Positions 30,009 to 38,506 of a DNA stretch of 42,075 bases are shown piece after piece. Position 1 is the stretch's first letter. Every line of letters begins with the position of its first letter. The DNA is from an uncultured Bacillota bacterium (GTDB lineage Bacteria; Bacillota; Clostridia; Oscillospirales; Oscillospiraceae): assembly GCA_947649625.1 (NCBI GenBank), contig CANSSJ010000014.1, forward strand, positions 1 through 42,075, given 5' to 3'. Made by a program: the position numbers and the translations under genes. A model generated the notes under the pieces. It had not been told where the DNA came from, ran no database searches, and saw only the letters and a program-made list of their open reading frames with translations.

Positions 30009-30079
30009 GTTTCCTCCTTTACAAACAGGATTGGATGATTCCCGCCCCGCAGGGGCGGGAACCGGCATTAAGGGGGTAC

Positions 30080-30312
30080 AAAAACCGCCCTTGACAGCAA
30101 GTCAAGGGCGGAAAAATTCCACGGTACCACCTTGGTTATCCCCGCCGGAGCGGAGCGTCTCGTTCGTCCGTAACGGGGACAGGCCGTCCCGGTCGTCCCG
30201 GGCCGCTCAGGAGTGGCGCGCGCCGTCCAGATCAGGCCGGGGGCTCACACCGTCCCCCCTCGCTTTGGGCCCTTTGGAAGTGCTTAGCTCCGTCGTCGCA
30301 TTTCGCGGGACT
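30080..30312 (-). promoter_or_regulatory. T-box leader, predicted alanine specifier (GCC)
   Basis: T-box core AAGGTGGTACCGTGG (30119-30133 rc), terminator CCGCCCTTGAC/GTCAAGGGCGG + T5, distal GGTGTGAG motif (30244-30251 rc), GCC-A-CTCCTGAG at the specifier position (30215-30217 rc). Confidence 0.92.
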
Positions 30313-30436
30313 TATTCTATCATATTTTCCGCCGTTGTCAACTGCTTTTTTGGGAATGCCCTGAACGCTGAGGTTTTATTTGTATTCCCCCGCCTCCGGC
30401 GGGGAAATACGGCGTTTCTCTATGGATTTTACGGGG

Positions 30437-30465
30437 TTGTGTCCCGGATGGTTTTGTGGTACAAT
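30437..30465 (+). promoter_or_regulatory. sigma-A promoter for thyA-folA
   Basis: TTGTGT-N17-TACAAT with extended -10 TGG. Confidence 0.6.
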
Positions 30466-30498
30466 TACTCTATACGAGACAGAGAGGAAGCACGTGCC

Positions 30499-31329
30499 AT
30501 GAGTTACGCCGACCAGGTATTTATCCAGAACTGCAAGGACATCCTGTCCCGGGGAGTCTGGGACACCGACCGCCAGGTCCGCCCCCGGTGGGAGGACGGG
30601 ACACCCGCTCACACGGTAAAGCTCTTCGGAGTGGTCAACCGCTACGACCTGCGGCAGGAGTTCCCCATCCTCACCGTCCGGAAGCAGTTCATCAAATCGG
30701 CGGTGGACGAGTTGCTGTGGATCTGGCAGAAGAAGTCCAACAACATAAACGCGCTTAAAAGTCATATTTGGGATTCCTGGGCGGACGAGACCGGCTCCAT
30801 CGGCAAGGCCTACGGCTACCAGCTTGGCGTAAAGCACCGCTACCCCCAGGGGGAGATGGACCAGGTGGACAAGGTCCTCTGGGACTTGAAGCATGACCCC
30901 GCCTCCCGGCGGATCATGACCAACATCTATAACCATCACGACCTGAGCGAAATGGCCCTCTACCCCTGTGCCTACTCCATGACCTTCAACGTGTCGGGGA
31001 ACACCCTCAACGCCATTCTGAACCAGCGCTCCCAGGATATGCTCACCGCCAACGGCTGGAACGTGATGCAGTACGCCGTGCTGCTCCACATGATCGCCCA
31101 GGTGACGGGCTTCGAGGCCGGGGAGCTGGTCCATGTCATCGCCGACTGCCACATCTACGACCGCCACGTCCCCGTGGTGGAGGAGCTGATTTCCCGCGAA
31201 CCCTACGACGCTCCCCAATTCAGCCTGGACAAGTCCGTCACCGATTTCTACGACTTCACTCCCGACAGCGTGAAGCTGGAGGGCTATCAGGCCCACCCCC
31301 TGGAGGGGAAGATCCCGGTGGCGGTGTAG
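30499..31329 (+). CDS. thyA: thymidylate synthase
   Basis: MTFNVSGNTLNAILNQRSQDMLTANGWNVMQYAVLLHMIAQ, CHIYDRHVPVVEELISREPY; start at MSYADQVF. Confidence 0.95.
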   Translation: MSYADQVFIQNCKDILSRGVWDTDRQVRPRWEDGTPAHTVKLFGVVNRYDLRQEFPILTVRKQFIKSAVDELLWIWQKKSNNINALKSHIWDSWADETGSIGKAYGYQLGVKHRYPQGEMDQVDKVLWDLKHDPASRRIMTNIYNHHDLSEMALYPCAYSMTFNVSGNTLNAILNQRSQDMLTANGWNVMQYAVLLHMIAQVTGFEAGELVHVIADCHIYDRHVPVVEELISREPYDAPQFSLDKSVTDFYDFTPDSVKLEGYQAHPLEGKIPVAV

Positions 31330-31339
31330 GGGGCGCGGT

Positions 31340-31819
31340 ATGAATGTAATCGTTGCGGTGGACCGGAACTGGGCCATTGGCAGGGACGGCGACCAGCTGG
31401 TCTACATATCGGAGGACCTGAAGCATTTCAAGGCACTGACCTTGAACCATACGGTGATTCTGGGCCGGAAGACGCTGACCACCTTCCCCGGCGGCCGGCC
31501 TCTGAAGGGCCGGCGGAACCTGATTCTGTCCCGAAACCCCAGTTTCGCGCCGGAGGGGGCGGAGGTCTTTTCTGACCTTGAGACACTGCTGGCCGCCGCA
31601 CCGGAGGACGCCTTCGTCATCGGCGGAGCCTCGGTGTACGCCGCCCTGCTGGACTTCTGCGATACCGCCTATGTGACCAAAATCGGCGGCCGCTTTCCAG
31701 AGGCCGACTGCTTCTTCCCCGACCTGGACGCACGGCCCGAGTGGCAGATTGCGGAGGAGGGCCCGGAGCTGGAGGAAAGCGGGCTGAAATTCCGCTATGT
31801 GACCTACAAAAGAGCATAA
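31340..31819 (+). CDS. folA: dihydrofolate reductase
   Basis: MNVIVAVDRNWAIGRDGDQLVYISEDLKHFKALTLNHTVILGRKT...FVIGGASVYAALLDFCDTAYVTKI. Confidence 0.95.
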   Translation: MNVIVAVDRNWAIGRDGDQLVYISEDLKHFKALTLNHTVILGRKTLTTFPGGRPLKGRRNLILSRNPSFAPEGAEVFSDLETLLAAAPEDAFVIGGASVYAALLDFCDTAYVTKIGGRFPEADCFFPDLDARPEWQIAEEGPELEESGLKFRYVTYKRA

Positions 31820-31849
31820 AAAGCCGCCTCGGCATCGAGGCGGCTTTTT
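31818..31849. terminator. bidirectional intrinsic terminator
   Basis: AAAAAGCCGCCTC/GAGGCGGCTTTTT perfect stem between convergent genes. Confidence 0.92.
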
Positions 31850-31853
31850 GTGT

Positions 31854-33056
31854 TTACAGTCCCAGCGTGAGCCCCTGCTGGTCGGACAGGCCGTCCTTGG
31901 CCAGCATCCGCTCCAGCACCTCCACGTCGGTGGTGATGTCCATGGCGTCCCCCTGGAAGAGGAGGTCCAGCTGTTTCTCAAAGCCCTCCACCACCTTGTC
32001 CATCATCCCCTCGATGCGCTGCATGGCGGCGGTAATGTTGGCGCCGGACACCTCCTGGTCCTCCAGCTGGCCGTAGGCCCGGAGGATCTTCAGGGTGGTG
32101 GGCAGGTAGTAGCTCAAAAAGCTGTGGAGCTGGGGGGCCTTGTCGGGGTGGGTCTTCTGGTAGTCCAGAATTTTGGCGGTGATGACCCCGATCCGGTCGA
32201 TCTGGGCGGACATCTTCTCGTTGTCGATGGCGTCGTTGACCGCCTTGATCTCGGCCAGGATGGCGTTCTCGTCCTCCTTGGGGGGCGGAGGCGGGGCGGG
32301 CTGCTCCCTGGGCGGCGGGGCGACCCCCTCGCTGGTCAGCACCAGCCGGTCGCCGCCGTAGTCCAGAAAGCCCTGGGGAAAGAGACCGTCGTCCAGCATG
32401 TCGGCCAGGTCGTCCCGCACCTTCGCGGGGGACAGCCCGGAGGCCGAGGCCAAAGCGGAGATGGACACCGAGCGCTGGTCGCCCACCATAGCAAGGTAGT
32501 TGCGGAAGCGGCTGGCCTGCTTCCGCTTGCGCAGGCCGGCCCACAGAAAGCCCAGCCCGCCGGCGGCGCAGCAGGGCAGCACGATCAGCTCCAGAAGCTC
32601 CTCAATGAACCAGGCAAACTCGCCGTTCAGCAGCCAGTAAACGGGTTCTCCCAGGCTGGAGATGAACGCGATAAGACAGCCCGCGGCTACGGCGCCTCCG
32701 GCAATGGCCCAGGTTTTCCCTTTTTTATCCATCTCAGAGATCAGGTCCCGGACCTTGCCCTTCTTTTTCTTGGGCTTGAGGGGGGCCTGAACGGGCTCCT
32801 CCCAGGAAGGAGCGGCCTGGGAGGTCCCCTCCCAGGAGACCGTCCGAGCGCCGGCGCGCTGCCGGCCGTCCTGCTGCTGATAGTATGGGTGGCGGCCCTG
32901 CTGCCGCTTTTTCTTCTTTTGGTCCCCGCCCAGCAGTTTCATCACGAGCATCAGCACGCCCACCGGGGCGGCGATGCCGGTAAAAATCAGTCCCAGGGCG
33001 ATCAGCCAGTAGACCCAGTCGTGAAAGTTGTTCATCTGGTTCTGATAGTCAGCCAT
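31854..33056 (-). CDS. XpaC-like (5-bromo-4-chloroindolyl phosphate hydrolysis family) membrane protein
   Basis: TM segments; C-terminal ILDYQKTHPDKAPQLHSFLSYYLPTTLKILRAYGQLEDQEVSGANI...IEGMMDKVVEGFEKQLDLLFQGDAMDITTDVEVLERMLAKDGL. Confidence 0.85.
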   Translation of the reverse strand: MADYQNQMNNFHDWVYWLIALGLIFTGIAAPVGVLMLVMKLLGGDQKKKKRQQGRHPYYQQQDGRQRAGARTVSWEGTSQAAPSWEEPVQAPLKPKKKKGKVRDLISEMDKKGKTWAIAGGAVAAGCLIAFISSLGEPVYWLLNGEFAWFIEELLELIVLPCCAAGGLGFLWAGLRKRKQASRFRNYLAMVGDQRSVSISALASASGLSPAKVRDDLADMLDDGLFPQGFLDYGGDRLVLTSEGVAPPPREQPAPPPPPKEDENAILAEIKAVNDAIDNEKMSAQIDRIGVITAKILDYQKTHPDKAPQLHSFLSYYLPTTLKILRAYGQLEDQEVSGANITAAMQRIEGMMDKVVEGFEKQLDLLFQGDAMDITTDVEVLERMLAKDGLSDQQGLTLGL

Positions 33057-33283
33057 CTCATATCCCCCAAATCCGTGATCGCCGCCGGCCCTCGCCGACA
33101 ACCCCTTCCATAACTATAGCAGGAAATTCCCAAAATGGAATTGATTTTTTCTTAAAATTTCGTGAAGAGCGGCGCGGGCGCGCCCTAACCTCTATGATAA
33201 CGTATCAGACGGCAAAAGTAAATGGCCCGTCCAATTTTTTCTCTGGAAACGAATAGAAGATTTGGGGAGATTTTCGGGGGAGT

Positions 33284-33300
33284 TGTAACTATTCTGTAAT
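33284..33300 (+). promoter_or_regulatory. WalR (YycF)-type response regulator box upstream of vanW
   Basis: TGTAAC-TATTC-TGTAAT, exact match to TGTWAH-N5-TGTWAH, 21 nt upstream of -10 TATAAT (33322-33327). Confidence 0.6.
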
Positions 33301-33432
33301 TATTTCGGAGGGGGCGCGTGCTATAATATCAGCGATTGCCGCAAAAGCGCGCCGCGGGCCGCGGCGTAAACATATGCGTGAAAAGCGTGCGGGACCGCTC
33401 TGGGAGCGGGACCGGTCAGGAAGGTGAGAGGG

Positions 33433-35307
33433 ATGAAAGGACAGCGTGAGGCAAAGCAGGAGGGCGGGAACAGACGGCCCTGGATCATTGCCGGAGCGGT
33501 GGTGGGGGTGCTGGCGGCGGCCTATATCGGGACATGTGCCTGGGCCTCCGCCCGGAGTGCGATCCTGCCCAACGTGTCGGTGGCCGGCATTGACGTGTCC
33601 AACATGACGGTGGAGCAGGCCCAAAACGCCATTGAAAGCGCCGTGGAGCAGAGGGGCGGCCAGATCAGCTTTGCCCTGAGCTATGAGGACATCCAGGAGA
33701 GCCTGACTGCCGACCAGCTGGCCATCGACTCCGCCCGGAGTGCCCAGGACGCCTGGGATATCGGCCACGGAAACTTCTTTGCCGGCGGGCCTCAGCTGGT
33801 GGGTCACATGCTGGGCATGTCCAGCGAGGCGCCTCTGGCGCTGCCCGAGGACGACCCCGCCCTTTTGGCCCTGATGGACCGGATGGAGCAGGCCGTCAAC
33901 GCCGCCGCCGGAGACCACGGTTATCAGGTGGAGGGCGATAAGCTGGTGATGACCAAGGGGGCCCCTGTGGTCACGGTGGACTGGGAGGCGGCAAAGGCCC
34001 AGGCTCGGGAAAGCCTCCAGAGCACCTTAAAAGATGGTCTTGGGGGGCCTGAGGACGGGGTGACAGGGAACAATCTGATCCTCTTTGCCTCCCAGGGCGA
34101 GGTGGAGGAGCCCGACTTTGAGGCCATCCGCCGGGAGGTGTACACCGAGCCCAAGGACGCCTCCCTGGACCTGGAGAGCATGGAGATCACCGACCACGCC
34201 GTGGGGCTGGACTTCGACGTGCAGCAGCTGAAAACCGCCTACCAGAATGCCAAAAGCGGCGAGACGGTCACCATCCCCCTCACCGTCACCCAGCCCAAGG
34301 TGACAAAGGAGGACCTGGGGGGCCAGCTGTTCAAGGACCTGCTGGGGGAGGGCACCACCCAGGTGTCCGGCTCGGCCAACCGCAAGCACAACGTCAAGCT
34401 GTCCGCCGAGGCGTGCAATGAAAAAATTCTTCTCCCCGGCGAGGAGTTTTCCTACAACACCACCACCGGGAGCCGCACCGCCTCCAAGGGCTATAAGAAC
34501 GCCCCCATCTACCAGCAGGGCCAGTCGGTGGACGACATCGGCGGCGGCATCTGCCAGACCTCCTCCACCATCTACTACGCCGTCCTCCACACCAATCTGG
34601 AAGTGGTGGAGCGCCACTGCCACCAGTTCAACACCGGCTATGTGGACCCGGGCATGGACGCCACCGTCTTCTACGGCAGCCTGGACTTCCGTTTTAAGAA
34701 CAGCACCGACTACCCCGTCAAGATCGTCACCAGCAGCTACGACTCCAACGGAAACCGCTACCTGAACGTGAAGATTTACGGCACCAACACGGAGGGGGTC
34801 TACGCCGTTCCCAAGAGCAGCACCTTCGACCGGGTGACCCCCACGGTTGCTTACGTCGCCGACCCGGGCGTCCCCCAGGGGACCCTGGTAAAGGACCGGC
34901 AGCAGAACGCCTATACCGGCATCAGCGCCCGTACCTACCGCTACGTCTACGACAGGGACGGTAATGAGATCGCCAAGCAGGACATGGGGCCCAGCAAGTA
35001 TAAAATGCGGCCCACCACCTACCACTACAACCCCGCCGACGGTGACCCCTCCACCTGGGTGAACGGCCAGCCCGGCAGCGGCACGGCCACCGACCCCGGC
35101 ACGACCACTCCTGTTGATCCCGGCACTACCACGCCGGTGGACCCCGGCACGACCACCCCTGTTGATCCCGGCACCACCACACCGGTGGACCCCGGCACTA
35201 CTGCCCCTGTTGACCCCGACACCACCCAGCCCCCGGTGGACCCGGTGGCCCCGCCCCCCTCTGACTCCGGGATCAGTCCCATCGACCCCAGCCAGATAGC
35301 GGGCTGA
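33433..35307 (+). CDS. VanW family protein with PG-binding_4-type domains and C-terminal Pro/Thr/Asp repeats
   Basis: ILLPGEEFSYNTTTGSRTASKGYKNAPIYQQGQSVDDIGGGICQTSSTIYYAVLHTNLEVVERHCHQ. Confidence 0.93.
   Translation: MKGQREAKQEGGNRRPWIIAGAVVGVLAAAYIGTCAWASARSAILPNVSVAGIDVSNMTVEQAQNAIESAVEQRGGQISFALSYEDIQESLTADQLAIDSARSAQDAWDIGHGNFFAGGPQLVGHMLGMSSEAPLALPEDDPALLALMDRMEQAVNAAAGDHGYQVEGDKLVMTKGAPVVTVDWEAAKAQARESLQSTLKDGLGGPEDGVTGNNLILFASQGEVEEPDFEAIRREVYTEPKDASLDLESMEITDHAVGLDFDVQQLKTAYQNAKSGETVTIPLTVTQPKVTKEDLGGQLFKDLLGEGTTQVSGSANRKHNVKLSAEACNEKILLPGEEFSYNTTTGSRTASKGYKNAPIYQQGQSVDDIGGGICQTSSTIYYAVLHTNLEVVERHCHQFNTGYVDPGMDATVFYGSLDFRFKNSTDYPVKIVTSSYDSNGNRYLNVKIYGTNTEGVYAVPKSSTFDRVTPTVAYVADPGVPQGTLVKDRQQNAYTGISARTYRYVYDRDGNEIAKQDMGPSKYKMRPTTYHYNPADGDPSTWVNGQPGSGTATDPGTTTPVDPGTTTPVDPGTTTPVDPGTTTPVDPGTTAPVDPDTTQPPVDPVAPPPSDSGISPIDPSQIAG
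35092..35229 (+). repeat. 48-bp tandem repeat (two 24-bp sub-units) encoding (PGTTTPVD)n
   Basis: GACCCCGGCACGACCAC(T/C)CCTGTTGATCCCGGCAC(T/C)ACCAC(G/A)CCGGTG at 35092 and 35140, then a partial diverged copy. Confidence 0.9.
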
Positions 35308-35314
35308 ACGTTAG

Positions 35315-35344
35315 AAGTTCCCGCCCCAACCGGGGCGGGAACTT
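35315..35344 (+). terminator. terminator-like hairpin downstream of vanW
   Basis: AAGTTCCCGCCCC/GGGGCGGGAACTT perfect stem with short T-run. Confidence 0.65.
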
Positions 35345-35363
35345 TCAGAAAGAAGGAACCTTT

Positions 35364-36041
35364 ATGTTTCAAGGCTATACCCAGGGCGCCATCGACTTTT
35401 TATGGGGTCTGAAGCTGAATAACGAGCGAGCCTGGTTCCAGGCGCACAGGGAGGAGTTCCTTACTCTGGTGGACCGGCCCACCCGGGAGCTGGCCGAACA
35501 GCTCCGGGCCGAGATGACCGAGGCCTTCCCCAGGCTGGGCCTGGAGCTGAAGGTGAGCCGTATCTACCGGGACGCCCGGCGGCTCTTCGGCCGGGGGCCC
35601 TACAAGGATCACCTGTGGTTCTCCCTGCGCAAGCCGGGAGAGCACGACGGGCAGATCCCCTGCTTCTGGTTTGAGATCGCCGCCGACCACTACGGCTGCG
35701 GCATGGGCTGCTGGGAGATGCCTCCCGTAGTCATGGCCAAGCTCCGGGCCCGCATCGACCGGGACCCCAAGCCCGTTGAGAAGCTGGCCCGGGCGGTGGA
35801 GAAGCGGGGGGAGTTCCGCCTGGAGGGCCAGGAGTACAAGCGCCCCAAGGGTGACCCGGGGCCGCTGCTCTACCCCTGGTACAACCGGAAGGGGATCGGC
35901 TTCACCTGCGAGCGCAACTGCGAGGGGGTATTCTTCACCCCGGAGCTGGCCGCTCAGGTGCTGGAGGGCTGGAAGTCCCTGGCGCCCCAGTACAAATTCC
36001 TGTGTTCCCTCCCCGGCGACCCGGAGCCGGAGAATATGTGA
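35364..36041 (+). CDS. DUF2461 domain-containing protein
   Basis: FLWGLKLNNERAWFQAHREEFLTLVDRPTRELAEQL...SRIYRDARRLFGRGPYKDHLWFSL. Confidence 0.9.
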   Translation: MFQGYTQGAIDFLWGLKLNNERAWFQAHREEFLTLVDRPTRELAEQLRAEMTEAFPRLGLELKVSRIYRDARRLFGRGPYKDHLWFSLRKPGEHDGQIPCFWFEIAADHYGCGMGCWEMPPVVMAKLRARIDRDPKPVEKLARAVEKRGEFRLEGQEYKRPKGDPGPLLYPWYNRKGIGFTCERNCEGVFFTPELAAQVLEGWKSLAPQYKFLCSLPGDPEPENM

Positions 36042-36046
36042 AATCA

Positions 36047-36075
36047 AGCCTTCCCTTTCAGGGAGGGCTTTTTTT
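36047..36075 (+). terminator. intrinsic terminator
   Basis: AAGCCTTCCC/GGGAGGGCTT stem then T-tract. Confidence 0.85.
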
Positions 36076-36077
36076 AC

Positions 36078-36106
36078 TGGACAAACCGCCCCGGCTGTGG
36101 TAAAAT
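36078..36106 (+). promoter_or_regulatory. promoter for queT
   Basis: TGGACA-N17-TAAAAT with extended -10 TGG. Confidence 0.75.
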
Positions 36107-36111
36107 GCCTC

Positions 36112-36212
36112 CTGACGAGTTTCCACACCTCGTCCAAGCATGGAAGCGTGACGCTCTATGTTCGTTCGGCGGCCCGTCCGCCGTTCTCTAAACAAAAAAT
36201 GGAGGTTTTTTT
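36112..36212 (+). promoter_or_regulatory. structured queT leader, candidate preQ1 riboswitch (possibly class III)
   Basis: H-type pseudoknot: GACGAG/CTCGTC stem (36114-36119/36129-36134) with loop TTCCA (36121-36125) pairing TGGAA (36141-36145); downstream hairpin CGGCGG/CCGCCG; upstream of queT. Confidence 0.5.
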
Positions 36213-36740
36213 ATGCGCAGATTTACCACTCGGGACCTGACCCTGGCCGCCATGGTGGCGGCGCTTTACGCCGTGATGGGGTACTTCGGGAACATCTTTG
36301 GCCTGACCTTCGGCCCGGTCCAGTGCCGCTTTGCCGAGGCCCTCACCGTCCTGCCCTTTGTGTTCCCGGCCGCCGCGCCGGGACTGGTGGTGGGGTGTTT
36401 CCTCACCAACCTGATCTCCCTCTACGGGCCCCTGGATGTGGTCTTTGGGACCTTGGCCACCGCTATCGCCGCATGGCTCACCATGAAGATGCCCCGCTGG
36501 TATCTGGCGGCCCTGCCCCCTATCCTGGTCAACGCCGTTATCCTGCCCCCTATATGGGCTTGGGCGAAGGTAGGCGCAGTCGGCCCCGCCTTCTGGACAT
36601 CCTGCGGGTTCGACACCCTGACCTTCATCCCCGGCGAGGTGCTGGCCTGCTATGTTCTGGGGACACTGCTGCTGTTTGCCCTGCCCAGAGTGCCCGTGCT
36701 GCGCCCCTACATCCCGGAGGGGAGACTGGCCCGCATGTAA
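36213..36740 (+). CDS. queT: QueT family queuosine precursor transporter
   Basis: LTLAAMVAALYAVMGYFGNIFGLTFGPVQCRFAEALTVLPFVFPAAAPGLVVGCFLTNLIS. Confidence 0.92.
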   Translation: MRRFTTRDLTLAAMVAALYAVMGYFGNIFGLTFGPVQCRFAEALTVLPFVFPAAAPGLVVGCFLTNLISLYGPLDVVFGTLATAIAAWLTMKMPRWYLAALPPILVNAVILPPIWAWAKVGAVGPAFWTSCGFDTLTFIPGEVLACYVLGTLLLFALPRVPVLRPYIPEGRLARM

Positions 36741-36744
36741 CAAG

Positions 36745-36773
36745 AAAACCGCCCGATTTGGGCGGTTTTTTTC
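36745..36773 (+). terminator. intrinsic terminator of queT
   Basis: AAAACCGCCC/GGGCGGTTTT stem with T-tract. Confidence 0.9.
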
Positions 36774-36934
36774 TGTAGGGGCGGGTATTATCCGCCCGTA
36801 TCGGCGTGTAGGGCGCGAGAAGGTGAATTGGCCTGAAGAGCCAAGAGAAGCTGGCCTGGGCCACGACCCCGGCGCGCCGTTTAAAACAGCAGCGAATCTG
36901 AACAAGCGGGCCGCCGAGGTCGTCGGCCCCTACA
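36774..36934. repeat. 161-bp MITE-like element with TGTAGGGGC terminal inverted repeats
   Basis: TGTAGGGGCG at 36774 and GGCCCCTACA ending 36934; no convincing ORF inside. Confidence 0.5.
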
Positions 36935-36937
36935 TCG

Positions 36938-37522
36938 TTATTCGTCATTCTCCAAAAAGTAGGAGGCCTCCATGTCCGCCGTGGCCAGGGCGAAGGCCAG
37001 GGGGTACATCCGCAGGGCCTGGCCCACGGTGCGGTTGTCCTCCGGGCCGGAGAAGCCCATGTGCCAGCGGATGGCCATGGCCTCCTCCCGGGTGAGGCGG
37101 ATGAAGCCGTTGGTGATGTACACGCTCTTCTCCCCGTGGCCGTAGGGCAGGGGGTCGTCGAAGGTGTAGGAGGGCACCTTGCTCCACTGGCCGGTGGCGT
37201 CGTCCTTCACGTTGCGGAAGGTTTTTTTGTAGCAGCCCACCTTGCACAGGTCGTGGCACAGGGCCACGATGGCGATGGACTCGCCGCTGTAGTCCAGGCC
37301 ATACAGCTCCTGCACCCGCTCCCGCTGGAGGTAGTCCACCAGACAGTGGTACACGTTCAGGCTGTGCTCGCACAGCCCGCCCTCGTAGGCCCCGTGGTAG
37401 CGGGCGGAGGCGGGAGCGGTGAAAAAGTCGCTCTTGTGTTCCAGGTAGTCCAGCAGCTTGTCCGCCCCCTCCCGGGTGATGTTGACCTTGAAAATCTCGA
37501 TAAATTCTTCTTTGCAGGACAT
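36938..37522 (-). CDS. HD domain-containing protein
   Basis: GGLCEHSLNVYHCLVDYL...IVALCHDLCKVGCYKKTF (H...HD). Confidence 0.88.
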   Translation of the reverse strand: MSCKEEFIEIFKVNITREGADKLLDYLEHKSDFFTAPASARYHGAYEGGLCEHSLNVYHCLVDYLQRERVQELYGLDYSGESIAIVALCHDLCKVGCYKKTFRNVKDDATGQWSKVPSYTFDDPLPYGHGEKSVYITNGFIRLTREEAMAIRWHMGFSGPEDNRTVGQALRMYPLAFALATADMEASYFLENDE

Positions 37523-37541
37523 AGGTGTTTCTCCTTCCAGA

Positions 37542-38414
37542 TCAAGTCGGTTTTTGTGTATTCAGCAGGGCCACCGCCCCCAGGATGGCCCCCATGCCCA
37601 GCAGCTTCCAGGGCGTGACCGCCTCGTGGAAGAGCAAAATGCCCAGCCCGGCGGCCACGAAGGGCTCGATGGTGGCCAGGATAGCCGCCCGGCCCGGCTC
37701 GGCGTCCCGCAGGCCGGCGGTGTACAGGTGGTAGGGCAGGGCGCAGCACAGCACCCCCACCCCCAGCGCCCCCGCCCAGGCCCGCCAATCCCCCAGGGCG
37801 GACAGATTGGCGTGAAGCCCCGAGATGGGCAGGGAAAAGACGGCGCAGAACAGGATGGTATAGAAGGTGATGGTCTCGGAGGAATATTTCCGCAGGGCGA
37901 ACTTGCTGAAAATGGAGTACAGGGCGTAGCCGAAGCCGGCTCCCAGCCCAAAAAGGACCACTGGGGGAGAGACGGCCTGCTGTCCCAGAGGGAACAGCCC
38001 CGTCACCAGCATGCAGCCGGCGAAGGTGACGGCCAGGGCGGCGGTCTTGACGGGGGTGATCTTCTCCCGAAAGAACAGGGCCGACATGAGGGTGACGAAC
38101 ACCGGGGCGGTGTACAGCAGCACCGCCGCCACCGACATGGAGCTGCGGGTGATGGCGTTGAAGTAGCACCAGTTGAAGAACAGCAGGGAGCACACCCCGG
38201 TGCCGAAGAAATAGTACCAGTCCTTCGGTACGATAAACAGGGCTTTCCGGTCGGTGAAGAAGAGAAACAACCCGTAAAAGGTTACTCCCACCACGGAGCG
38301 CAGGGCCACCCCCTGCATGGAGGTGAGCCCGGCGGCGGTGAGCAGCTTTAAAAACAGTCCGATGCACCCCCACAGGGCGGCGGCGGAAATGATTTGCAGA
38401 TAGGCTTTCTTCAT
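37542..38414 (-). CDS. EamA/DMT family transporter
   Basis: Ten hydrophobic segments; AALWGCIGLFLKLL, VAAVLLYTAPVFVTLMSALFFREKITPVKTAAL, LATIEPFVAAGLGILLFHEAVTPWKLLGMGAILGAV. Confidence 0.93.
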   Translation of the reverse strand: MKKAYLQIISAAALWGCIGLFLKLLTAAGLTSMQGVALRSVVGVTFYGLFLFFTDRKALFIVPKDWYYFFGTGVCSLLFFNWCYFNAITRSSMSVAAVLLYTAPVFVTLMSALFFREKITPVKTAALAVTFAGCMLVTGLFPLGQQAVSPPVVLFGLGAGFGYALYSIFSKFALRKYSSETITFYTILFCAVFSLPISGLHANLSALGDWRAWAGALGVGVLCCALPYHLYTAGLRDAEPGRAAILATIEPFVAAGLGILLFHEAVTPWKLLGMGAILGAVALLNTQKPT

Positions 38415-38443
38415 GGGGGTTGTCTCGCTTTCGTGAATGGGGT

Positions 38444-38480
38444 ATGATGTAGGGGCGGCCTATGGCCGCCCCTACATCAT
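38444..38480. repeat. 37-bp perfect palindromic repeat (GTAGGGGCGGCC family)
   Basis: ATGATGTAGGGGCGGCC-TAT-GGCCGCCCCTACATCAT, 17-bp arms with a 3-nt loop. Confidence 0.9.
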
Positions 38481-38506
38481 AACAGAGAAGTCGAGGAAAT
38501 AGCAAG

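Noticed and set aside
29863-30498. N-terminal extension of the thyA ORF (488 aa in the track)
   Set aside because: The extension reads through the T-box region and the thyA promoter; the conserved start is MSYADQVF at 30499.
33335-33420. GC-rich palindromes in the vanW 5' UTR as a riboswitch
   Set aside because: Only simple self-complementary hairpins (e.g. CGCCGCGG-G-CCGCGGCG); no recognisable aptamer features.
35092-35229. Regular repeats that could be taken for a CRISPR array
   Set aside because: Repeats are contiguous without unique spacers and in frame inside the vanW coding sequence; no cas genes nearby.
36114-36145. Calling the queT leader a class I preQ1 riboswitch
   Set aside because: The short pseudoknot is present, but the A-rich loop and conserved tail of class I are not found in place, so the class is left open.
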